Shown in pieces: positions 10,301-15,822 of a DNA stretch of 16,828 bases. The notes under the pieces were generated by a model that was not told the DNA's origin, searched no databases, and worked only from the letters and a program-made list of their open reading frames with translations. Source of the stretch: CAYUYM01 sp964449305 (GTDB taxonomy: Bacteria > Bacteroidota > Ignavibacteria > SZUA-365 > CAYQST01); assembly GCA_964449305.1 (NCBI GenBank), contig CAYUYM010000061.1, positions 1-16,828 of the forward strand. Reading direction: 5' to 3'. Made by a program: the position numbers and the translations under genes. Positions within the stretch are counted from its first letter, which is position 1. Each line of letters begins with the position of its first letter.

Positions 10301-10667
10301 GTTCCGTCTCATCATACAACACCAGCGCAAAGCCGTCGTCTCCCACCGGATGGAGCGTCACCTTGAACCAGCGTTCCAGGTGATGAAGATAGCCTACGAA
10401 TTCGGCGGCCGCGCCCGCCTGGTGGAGGCTCAGGCACCGTTCGAACCAGTCCCACACGTGTGCCGGCCCTTCGACCGCCACATCAAGCGCCGGCGGACCA
10501 TGCAGCTCGTCGGGTGTGAGATCGAGCATGGTGAGAAAGGCGGGGTTCACATCCCCGATGCGCCACTCCCGCCGGGCCGGGTCATCCTCCACGGGGTGGA
10601 ACACCGCGATGCCGCACTCGAGCGCTGTGAAGAGCGTTGCCATGGAGCCGCTGTCTCCGGTCGTCAC
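7335..10667 (-). CDS. Hybrid sensor histidine kinase PAS-GAF-PAS-PAS-GAF-HisKA-HATPase-REC (HK4)
   Basis: At 1110 residues this is the largest complete protein here, with no membrane segment. Order: divergent PAS (about 11-122), GAF1 (134-287), PAS2 (293-406, ending DITERR), PAS3 (412-530, ending DITEQK), GAF2 (536-708, with FWGFLGCDNC), and HisKA with SHELRTPLNG and His735. The HATPase follows (Asn851, D880-TGIGI, FEPFRQSSEG, GLGLGLA), then REC (from about 981; Glu986/Asp987, Asp1029, Thr1060, Lys1082). All catalytic residues are present, so it should be active in autophosphorylation and internal phosphotransfer. The GTG start at 10667 overlaps the HK5 stop as GTGA and has GGAG 8 bases upstream; an in-frame ATG at 10643 is the alternative. 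Five stacked sensor domains suggest integration of several soluble or redox-type signals, but no cofactor-binding signature was recognised. Confidence 0.93.
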   Translation of the reverse strand: MTTGDSGSMATLFTALECGIAVFHPVEDDPARREWRIGDVNPAFLTMLDLTPDELHGPPALDVAVEGPAHVWDWFERCLSLHQAGAAAEFVGYLHHLERWFKVTLHPVGDDGFALVLYDETEHRHLEETLWQEYSLGAELGAVNTLDHALHAVLDASVRIVGIDCGGIYLVNHADRSIDLAAHVGLSEAFVALVSHYDFDSPRSREVLAGQSIYMDDARLGTELNRLLRSEGLLALAAIPIMHDGQPVAMMNLASRTVREFSKPMRDVIELIATQVGGALARLRAERDSMQTHTDIDALVNTMPDFLFILDAGGRIIRTNPVVNQQLGFTPEELHGRSVLDVHPPEQRALAQTIVTEMIAGRETMCPIPLMARDGSLIPVETRVTRGEWNGRPALFGLSRDITERRQHERRLAQLSLAMEQSPVGMVITDLGGLAEQANVAFSRLTGYAREEIIGRCPFRTMATSADRDQLGALHAAVGRREGWQGEMWFRRQTGEVFIASCSFSPVEATPGMVTHYLAVVDDITEQKRVQAERLHQERVLKGVAEMARVLLTSSSFADALRHSLRVLGTLIDADRVYVYELCEAECRRPALVRRYEWSNASSVLAVTEDLQFRSMAVDGVLHRWYDELSAGRAVNSVVGELPPEERALLSTFDIKAVLALPILVDGRFWGFLGCDNCREARKWSEAESVLLTAAASNIGGAVDREISRATLLQAKDRAELSDRVKSSMLAAISHELRTPLNGILGFTALMRGMIMEPDLATMAGNIDFSAHRLLATVDAVLTLAQLEGAAIKVQPERIRPVVVFQPLVEEYSPLAAAKGLTFEFDMTCAPDLVVTDQKLLSMAVSKVLDNAVKFSNGGTVKMRLVRMEEVEGWTVEVHDTGIGIETMDMGLIFEPFRQSSEGFGRQYEGLGLGLAIARRAVEALGGSITCQSHRGSGSVFVMTFPEATSDVDGADSAHPVTEQGIPGFDELLAHLGRRPAVLLVEDNELNAMLTRAMLKTQCDVTMVMNATDAIAACNARGFDAILMDINLGRGMDGIEATQHIRVIDGFASTPVAALTGYTLTWEREKILASGLTHFLEKPFIREDLLLLVRAMLSGVTTNIPFSGVA

Positions 10668-12982
10668 GATGCACGCTCCATCAGCATCGTCCGCACGAGG
10701 CGCAGGAGCTGATCACGGGTGAAGGGTTTTGCCAGATAATGCTGAAGACCATGGAGGAGAAAGCGCTCCCGGTCATCACGCATCGTGTACCCGGTCAATG
10801 CGGCGATGGGGGTGCTCCGATGCTGAGGATGAGCGCGGATGCGACGGGTGGCTTCGATGCCATCGATGCCCGACCCGAGGTTGATGTCCATCAGGACGAG
10901 ATCGTACTCGTTCCTGTCGGCCAGCTCGACGGCCGCCTCTCCGGTCTCGGCGATGGTCACCTCGCAGTGCCTGGTGAGGATGGCCCTGGTGAGCATGGCA
11001 TTCGCGTCATTGTCTTCCACGACCAGGACACGAGGGGTTCTCCCGATGATGGCACGGAAGTCCGGGAATGCCATCCCATCGACCGCGGGTGCGGTGGGCG
11101 GGGCGGCTGAAGAAGCGCCCTGCGCCTGCCGGTGCACGCAAGGCAGGGTGACGTGCACACATGTGCCACCGGGCCCGGCGTCGATGGTGATGCCGCCATG
11201 AAAGAGATCGAGGCTGCGTTTCACGATGGTGAGCCCGAGGCCCGCCCCCTCGTAATGGCGCCCCAGCCCCTCGCTGGCCTGGCGGAAGGGCTCGAAGATC
11301 CGCTGCATGTCCTGCGCGGGAATGCCGCATCCGGTGTCGGTGATGATCACCTCCGCGGTGCCGGCCTTCGCATCGTCGACCAGGGCGATGGTGACCCCGC
11401 CCGTCTCTGTGAACTTCACGGCGTTGTCGATGAGGCGGGCGAAGGCATCAGTGAGCAGCTCGGCATCCCCGGCGACCGTCCAGGACCCGCCGTCGGCAAT
11501 GGTCAGGGTCAGGCCCTTCGCCGTGGCGCGCTCGCCATGACGCACGGCGGCCGCCCGCACCACGGCACGGAGATCCACGTTCTGTGCACGGACCTTCATG
11601 CTCTCGGAATCAAGCTGGGCCAGCATGAGGATGGCGTCCAGCGTGTTGAGCAGCCGCTCGCCGGATTCCACCACCCTGCCCAGCATCGCCAGCCGGTCCG
11701 GATGATCGGGCTCGTCGTGCAGCAACGCTGCGAGCCCCATGATGCCGTTGATCGGCGTCCGGAACTCATGACTCATGTTCTCCAGAAGCGTGGATTTCAC
11801 CCTGTCGGACTGCTCCGCCTTGGTGCGGGCCCGCAGGATCTCCAGTGCCAGTGTCTTCTGCGCCGTGCTGTCCTCCTTGACAGCCACAAAATGGGTGATG
11901 CCTCCGGCCTCATCCATGATGGGGGAGATGGACGCGGTCTCCCAATAGAGCGTCCCATCCTTCCTGCGGTTGCGAAACTCTCCATGCCATTCGTGTCCAG
12001 CGAGAAGCGTCCCCCACATTCTGTCGTACTGTTGCCGCGGCGTCTCACCTGATTGCAGCATGCGGGGGTTCATGCCGATCACCTCGTCGGCAGTGTAGCC
12101 GGTGACATCGGTGAATTTCGGGTTGACGTAGAGGATGGAGCCACTGCGATCGGTGATGACGATGATGGAGGGCGAGTGCTCCACTGCCTTGGAGAGCTGC
12201 CGGAGGCGCTCCTCGCCGCGCTTGCGCTCCGTGATGTCCTGCCCCTGGGCGATGGTGGCCTCGATCGCGCCTGCGTCGTCGTGGATGGAGGCAAAATTCC
12301 AGAGCACGGTTTTCACCGACCCATCGGCGCAGTGGATCTCCCGCTCTTCTGCGGTTTCCCGTCCTTCGGGGATGGCCTTCACGGGGTCGCCTCCCCCGCC
12401 GATCTCCGGGAAGAAGCGCCCGGCATTCCCACCCAGAACCATACCAGCCGGATGACCGGTCAGTTCCTCGAAGGCGCGGTTGCACTGCACAACGGTTCCA
12501 CCGGAATCCCAGACGATGATGGGACCGTTGGCGTGATGCAGCAGCTTCCCGAGAAAATCCCGTGTGCTGCGGAGATCATGTTCGGCCTGGTCCCGCAGAC
12601 GCATCGCCGATCGCTTCTCCATGGCGGAGACGACAGCGGATGCGAGGCGATGACGATGCTCCTTGATCACGTAGTCGTCCGCTCCGGCCTTCATGCATTC
12701 CACCGCGGTCTCTTCGTTGAGCGAGCCGGTGACGATGATGAAGGGCGTGTACGGATGGTCCGCCCGCAGTGCCAGCAGCGCCCGCATTCCGTTGTATCCC
12801 GGCATGGAATAATCGGACAACACGATGTCCGGCTGGAAGCTGTCGATGGCCGCAAGAAAGGCGCTCCGGCTGTCCACCCAGCGCAGAGTGTAGGCCATGT
12901 TGGAGGCCTGAAGCTCACGCTCGACAAGCTTCGCATCGGTGGCGAGGTCCTCAAGCAGCAGGACTCGGATGGGGTCGTTCAT
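10664..12982 (-). CDS. Hybrid sensor histidine kinase REC-PAS-PAS-HisKA-HATPase-REC (HK5)
   Basis: The start is the ATG at 12982, where the receiver fold begins (MNDPIRVLLLEDL). An in-frame TTG at 13036 would add 18 proline-rich residues unlike a receiver. That gives 772 residues. Order: REC1 (5-122; Asp57, Thr85, Lys107), PAS1 (about 138-250, ending DITERK), PAS2 (262-376), HisKA with SHEFRTPING and His405, HATPase (Asn520, D549-TGCGI, FEPFRQASEG, GLGLT) and REC2 (Glu656/Asp657, Asp699, Thr730, Lys752). An N-terminal receiver lets another kinase control this kinase, so HK5 may act as a relay node. The start has no Shine-Dalgarno site and lies 50 bp after the response regulator stop; the stop overlaps the HK4 start. 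PAS2 aligns without gaps to PAS3 of HK3. It is probably cytoplasmic, since no membrane segment is visible. Confidence 0.93.
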   Translation of the reverse strand: MNDPIRVLLLEDLATDAKLVERELQASNMAYTLRWVDSRSAFLAAIDSFQPDIVLSDYSMPGYNGMRALLALRADHPYTPFIIVTGSLNEETAVECMKAGADDYVIKEHRHRLASAVVSAMEKRSAMRLRDQAEHDLRSTRDFLGKLLHHANGPIIVWDSGGTVVQCNRAFEELTGHPAGMVLGGNAGRFFPEIGGGGDPVKAIPEGRETAEEREIHCADGSVKTVLWNFASIHDDAGAIEATIAQGQDITERKRGEERLRQLSKAVEHSPSIIVITDRSGSILYVNPKFTDVTGYTADEVIGMNPRMLQSGETPRQQYDRMWGTLLAGHEWHGEFRNRRKDGTLYWETASISPIMDEAGGITHFVAVKEDSTAQKTLALEILRARTKAEQSDRVKSTLLENMSHEFRTPINGIMGLAALLHDEPDHPDRLAMLGRVVESGERLLNTLDAILMLAQLDSESMKVRAQNVDLRAVVRAAAVRHGERATAKGLTLTIADGGSWTVAGDAELLTDAFARLIDNAVKFTETGGVTIALVDDAKAGTAEVIITDTGCGIPAQDMQRIFEPFRQASEGLGRHYEGAGLGLTIVKRSLDLFHGGITIDAGPGGTCVHVTLPCVHRQAQGASSAAPPTAPAVDGMAFPDFRAIIGRTPRVLVVEDNDANAMLTRAILTRHCEVTIAETGEAAVELADRNEYDLVLMDINLGSGIDGIEATRRIRAHPQHRSTPIAALTGYTMRDDRERFLLHGLQHYLAKPFTRDQLLRLVRTMLMERAS
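10676..10679 (-). promoter_or_regulatory. Shine-Dalgarno site of HK4 inside HK5
   Basis: GGAG on the minus strand, 8 bases before the GTG at 10667 and within the last codons of HK5. It supports the GTG start with its 4-base overlap over the later ATG at 10643. Confidence 0.55.
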
Positions 12983-13032
12983 CGATCGTGTGAGGTGAAA
13001 GGGTGAGGGAGGAGGGGAGATCCACGCGGGGA

Positions 13033-13476
13033 TCAATAGTTGGGGGACTTGTTCAGGATCAGCCAGTACAGCCCGAGTTCGGAGACCGCCCTGACGAAGT
13101 TCTCGAATTCGACCGGCTTCACGATGTAGCTGTTCACACCGAGGCGGTAGCTCTCAAACACGTCCACATCCTCCTGGGAGGAGGTCAGCACCACAACGGG
13201 AATCAGCGCCGTCCGCTCATCCTCGCGGACCATGCGGAGAATTTCCAGACCGTTGATCTTCGGGAGTTTGAGATCGAGCAGGATGACCCGCGGAAAGGTG
13301 TGAATGTTCCGATCGGAATATTTCCCACGTGCAAAGATGTACTCCACCGCCTCCTCACCATCGGAGACGACAAACACCTTGTTCGCAACACGATGCTTCT
13401 GCAATGCTCGAAGAGTCAGTTCCACATCGTTGGGATTGTCTTCAACAAGAAGGATTTCCACATCGTCGTAATTCAT
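13033..13476 (-). CDS. Single-domain response regulator, Rcp1 family
   Basis: A 147-residue stand-alone receiver with no output domain. I chose the ATG at 13476 because GGAG lies 7 bases upstream and the receiver begins directly (EILLVEDNPNDVELT). Visible residues: acidic pair Glu12/Asp13, phospho-acceptor Asp68 (LLDLKLPKINGLE), Thr98 (VVLTSS) and Lys120 (YIVKP). The 12-residue stretch between EEAVEYIFARG and the central strand, and the C-terminal LGLYWLILNKSP, are typical of Rcp1-like regulators, first known as partners of cyanobacterial phytochrome Cph1 and widespread beside PAS/GAF hybrid kinases. It is the first gene of the presumed kinase operon and the only free receiver in it, so it is the obvious phosphate acceptor or shuttle. 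Being single-domain, it presumably acts through protein contacts. No phytochrome is present in the window. Confidence 0.93.
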   Translation of the reverse strand: MNYDDVEILLVEDNPNDVELTLRALQKHRVANKVFVVSDGEEAVEYIFARGKYSDRNIHTFPRVILLDLKLPKINGLEILRMVREDERTALIPVVVLTSSQEDVDVFESYRLGVNSYIVKPVEFENFVRAVSELGLYWLILNKSPNY

Positions 13477-13483
13477 GTGCGAG

Positions 13484-13487
13484 CTCC
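13484..13487 (-). promoter_or_regulatory. Shine-Dalgarno site of the response regulator
   Basis: GGAG (within CTGGAG) on the minus strand, 7 bases before the ATG at 13476. It rules against the upstream in-frame start at 13599, which would add 41 residues unlike a receiver. Confidence 0.75.
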
Positions 13488-13525
13488 AGAAAGGGATACG
13501 AATGGGAGGATTGCTCCTTGCGTGG

Positions 13526-13531
13526 AATGTA
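13526..13531 (-). promoter_or_regulatory. Candidate -10 element before the response regulator-kinase operon
   Basis: TACATT on the minus strand, 49 bp before the response regulator ATG. It fits the TAnnTT core of the Bacteroidetes -7 element and loosely a sigma-70 -10 box. No convincing upstream box was found. The same hexamer lies at a similar distance (45 bp) from the start of the next upstream gene. This would be the only promoter region for the six-gene run that I can suggest. Confidence 0.3.
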
Positions 13532-13584
13532 GGGTTTTTCCTCCTGCAATGAAAGAATACTTCGCATCTGATTGCTTTCTGCGT

Positions 13585-13596
13585 GCCCCGCGGGGC
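13585..13596. repeat. GC-rich palindrome in the 147 bp gap after the secreted protein gene
   Basis: A perfect 12-base palindrome (GCCCCGCGGGGC) flanked by further C4/G4 runs that can pair in other registers, 27 bases past the stop of the secreted protein gene. It has no loop of its own and no T-run, so it is a weak candidate for termination; chance in GC-rich DNA is possible. Confidence 0.25.
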
Positions 13597-13623
13597 CATG
13601 GGGCGGGGGTGAGAAGCGATCCC

Positions 13624-15687
13624 CTATCGTACGACACGAAGGGTGAACCGACGGACAGGATGCTTCGCTTCCATCGACTCCGCCATGATGCGGCAGGAAT
13701 ACACCCCGGTGGGCAGATCTGCCGTCGGGATCATGAGGATGTGCGTTCCGGCATCACGGTGCACTTCCATGGTGTGGCGGGTGCGACCGGTGACGTCGGT
13801 CACCGTCACCTGCAACGCCGCGGGATGGGCAAGCGCCACGTGCACCATCTGCATCGACGGCGCCGGATCCGGATGCCGCGCGGTGATCACGAGATCCTCC
13901 ACGCCGTCGCGGCGCACCTCGATCACCGGCGATGCCGTCCGCCTGCCGTCCACATCGATCTGCACCAGCCGATAGCGCAGAACCTGCGCCTGCTGCGCGA
14001 TCCCTGATGCGTCGCGATGCTCGTATTCCCGCAGCTCCGTGGTGGTGCCCGCCCCCTGCATGAAGCCGATCCTCTGCCAGGCCCCGCCATCATCGCTCCG
14101 CTGGATGTCGAAGCCATGGTTCCCGGATTCCGTCACCGTGCTCCAACGAAGCAGCACTCCATCGTCCACGGGCTCCGCCGAGAAACCGGCAAGCTCCACG
14201 GGAACCGGGGCGTTCAGCTCACCCATCTCCGTGTATTTCGCCACGAAGCAGTCGTTCTGCCCGAGGTTTGTCAGATTGAAGGTGACGGTGGGCGAGGGAT
14301 CGAAATCCATCGGCGACCCATAGAACTGCCCCGTGATGCACGGGTATTCCTGCCGGTCCACATCGAGCCCCGCACAGATGTTGTTGTCGGACGAGCCAGC
14401 AGCCCCGAAGTGGTTCACCCACTCCAGGGTGAAGACGGGCGAGTATTTTGCGAGGAAGATGTCGGATGTGGGCGAGGTGGCCGTCACGTTGAGCGTTCCA
14501 ACGGGATCGAAGTCCACCGTCCCCTTGATCCAGCCTGCGATAAAAAGGAAGTCCTGGCCGTCGAAGGCGATGCGATGACCTCCGCTTCCCTGGATGCCCG
14601 GCATGCCCACAACCTGGCGGAAGAACCCCTTGGGCGTGTAGCTCGCCAGAAACAGGGACGCGTTGTTCACCACCGCACCGCCCCCCGTGGGATTGAAATC
14701 CACCGGACCGGCGATCCTGCCGGTGAAGGCGGGGTTCCCCTGATGGTCGAGACGCATGGCACCGGGCGACATGATATCCGCCGCCGCTCCACCGAACTTC
14801 ATGGCCCAGAGGAACAGTCCGACACCGTTGAAATTGGCGAGAAACATGTCCGTCTGCCCGGCGCTCGAGAGTGTGAAGGATGCACCGGGATTGAAGTTCA
14901 CATTGGTGCCGCGGAAGTTGCCACCCCAGAACACTCCGTAACGCTGATCGAAATCCACCGATGCGTAGCCCTCGTTGAACACGTCCTGGATGCCGGCATC
15001 GACGGACACCACCCATTGACAGATGCCGTTGCCATTGTACTTCGCAAGGAACAGGCCCGCCTCGGTCTTCGATGTGGTGCGGTAGATGGGCGCAGCACCA
15101 CGGGGATTGAAGTCCACCGTCCCGTGAAACGCTCCCGTGATGTAGGCGAAGCCCGATGTGTCCACCGCGATGTCCCAGCAGCGCTCCTCGGTGGTGGATG
15201 TGGTGCTGCCCAGCCCCAATGCCCACTGGTACACACCGTTGGCGTCATACTTGGCGAGAAAGCCGTCGTAGCGGGACTGCGTGGTCAACGTCCCACCGCC
15301 TGCCGGATCGAAATCCGCCGTGTGCGGAAAGTTGTCCGCCGTGGTGCCGAAGGCGCCACACACCCAGATGTTGCCGGCGTTGTCTGTCCCCACTCCGTGT
15401 GGGACATCGGTGGTGGTGGATCCACCGAAACGCTTCCCCCACATCAAATGCCCCGCCTGATCGTACCGGACGAGGCAGGCATCGACCATGCCGGCGGACA
15501 CGAGGTTCGTTGTGCCACCGGGGTTGACGTTCACGGTGTTCTGGAACAGCGCGGCCACGATGATGTCGTTGGACTGGTCCACGACCAGGGCCTTGCCGTA
15601 TTCCTGCCCGGCGGATCCGATGCGATACGCAAATTGGGCTCCGGCAAGCGAGGGAAGCAGGATCAGGAGGAGGGTGATGCGTTTCAT
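13624..15687 (-). CDS. Secreted propeller-repeat protein with type IX secretion C-terminal sorting domain
   Basis: The ATG at 15687 is supported by GGAG 5 bases upstream and by an immediate signal peptide (MKRITLLLILLPSLAGA, cleavage likely after Ala17); an in-frame extension to 15795 lacks these. Of 687 residues, about 18-490 hold seven repeats of roughly 60-70 residues. Each has a VDFNP/FDP-Gly motif, a D-x-FLAKY-like strand and a late strand like YITGAFHGT, close to SBBP-type beta-propeller repeats. Residues about 499-592 form a fibronectin-III-like domain (GFDIQRSDDGG, LRYRLVQIDVDG) common before sorting signals. Residues about 598-687 match a type A type IX C-terminal domain (VTDVTGR, LPTGVYSCRI, basic end). 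It is probably exported through the Sec pathway, then by type IX to the cell surface or medium. Ligand and role are unknown. It may be monocistronic. Confidence 0.9.
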   Translation of the reverse strand: MKRITLLLILLPSLAGAQFAYRIGSAGQEYGKALVVDQSNDIIVAALFQNTVNVNPGGTTNLVSAGMVDACLVRYDQAGHLMWGKRFGGSTTTDVPHGVGTDNAGNIWVCGAFGTTADNFPHTADFDPAGGGTLTTQSRYDGFLAKYDANGVYQWALGLGSTTSTTEERCWDIAVDTSGFAYITGAFHGTVDFNPRGAAPIYRTTSKTEAGLFLAKYNGNGICQWVVSVDAGIQDVFNEGYASVDFDQRYGVFWGGNFRGTNVNFNPGASFTLSSAGQTDMFLANFNGVGLFLWAMKFGGAAADIMSPGAMRLDHQGNPAFTGRIAGPVDFNPTGGGAVVNNASLFLASYTPKGFFRQVVGMPGIQGSGGHRIAFDGQDFLFIAGWIKGTVDFDPVGTLNVTATSPTSDIFLAKYSPVFTLEWVNHFGAAGSSDNNICAGLDVDRQEYPCITGQFYGSPMDFDPSPTVTFNLTNLGQNDCFVAKYTEMGELNAPVPVELAGFSAEPVDDGVLLRWSTVTESGNHGFDIQRSDDGGAWQRIGFMQGAGTTTELREYEHRDASGIAQQAQVLRYRLVQIDVDGRRTASPVIEVRRDGVEDLVITARHPDPAPSMQMVHVALAHPAALQVTVTDVTGRTRHTMEVHRDAGTHILMIPTADLPTGVYSCRIMAESMEAKHPVRRFTLRVVR

Positions 15688-15692
15688 TTCTG

Positions 15693-15696
15693 CTCC
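15693..15696 (-). promoter_or_regulatory. Shine-Dalgarno site of the secreted protein gene
   Basis: GGAG on the minus strand, 5 bases before the ATG at 15687. It sets the start directly ahead of the signal peptide. Confidence 0.7.
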
Positions 15697-15732
15697 AATG
15701 GTTGTGAGGCCGAAGGGCGGTTCATCGGAATC

Positions 15733-15738
15733 AATGTA
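15733..15738 (-). promoter_or_regulatory. Candidate -10 element before the secreted protein gene
   Basis: TACATT (in TTACATTG) on the minus strand, 45 bp before the ATG at 15687. It is close to the Bacteroidetes TAnnTTTG element; TTCCCT lies 17 bp further upstream as a poor -35 match. It is supported mainly by its likeness in sequence and position to the site before the response regulator. Confidence 0.3.
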
Positions 15739-15776
15739 AGAAATCCCGCACTGGCAGGGAAGCCATGGAAATGCGG

Positions 15777-15806
15777 CGCCCCCGCCGGCGGACACCGACG
15801 GGGGCG
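15777..15806 (-). terminator. Strong hairpin after the hydrolase gene
   Basis: A 12-bp stem (15777-15788 with 15795-15806) closes a 6-base loop, 16 bases past the hydrolase stop. In the minus-strand transcript all 12 pairs form, one being a G-U wobble; the plus-strand transcript would have an A-C mismatch there, which favours a minus-strand role. No U-tract follows (CCGCAUUUCC), so it may be a weak intrinsic terminator or an mRNA 3'-end stabiliser. Confidence 0.5.
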
Positions 15807-15822
15807 TGTCAAGCCGCTGCGG

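Noticed and set aside
22..11790. Dispersed 20-30 bp near-repeats near 22, 3715, 5825, 8450 and 11755
   Set aside because: They all encode the H-box (SHE-x-RTP) of the five kinases, so protein conservation explains them. No mobile element or regulatory repeat is needed, though they may hamper assembly.
12983..13036. Longer HK5 starting at a TTG that overlaps the response regulator stop
   Set aside because: The overlap is tempting as coupling, but the added 18 residues are proline-rich, have no upstream Shine-Dalgarno site and precede the natural receiver start at 12982.
1..13476. The idea that the cluster is a phytochrome light-sensing operon
   Set aside because: Only the Rcp1-type regulator hints at it. 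No PHY domain or bilin-attachment motif was recognised in any of the kinases.
13477..13599. Response regulator extended upstream by 41 residues
   Set aside because: The extension is unlike any receiver, spans the candidate promoter and ignores the GGAG placed correctly for the ATG at 13476.
15688..15795. Secreted protein extended upstream by 36 residues
   Set aside because: It would bury the signal peptide and run through the intergenic region; the ATG at 15687 has its own GGAG.
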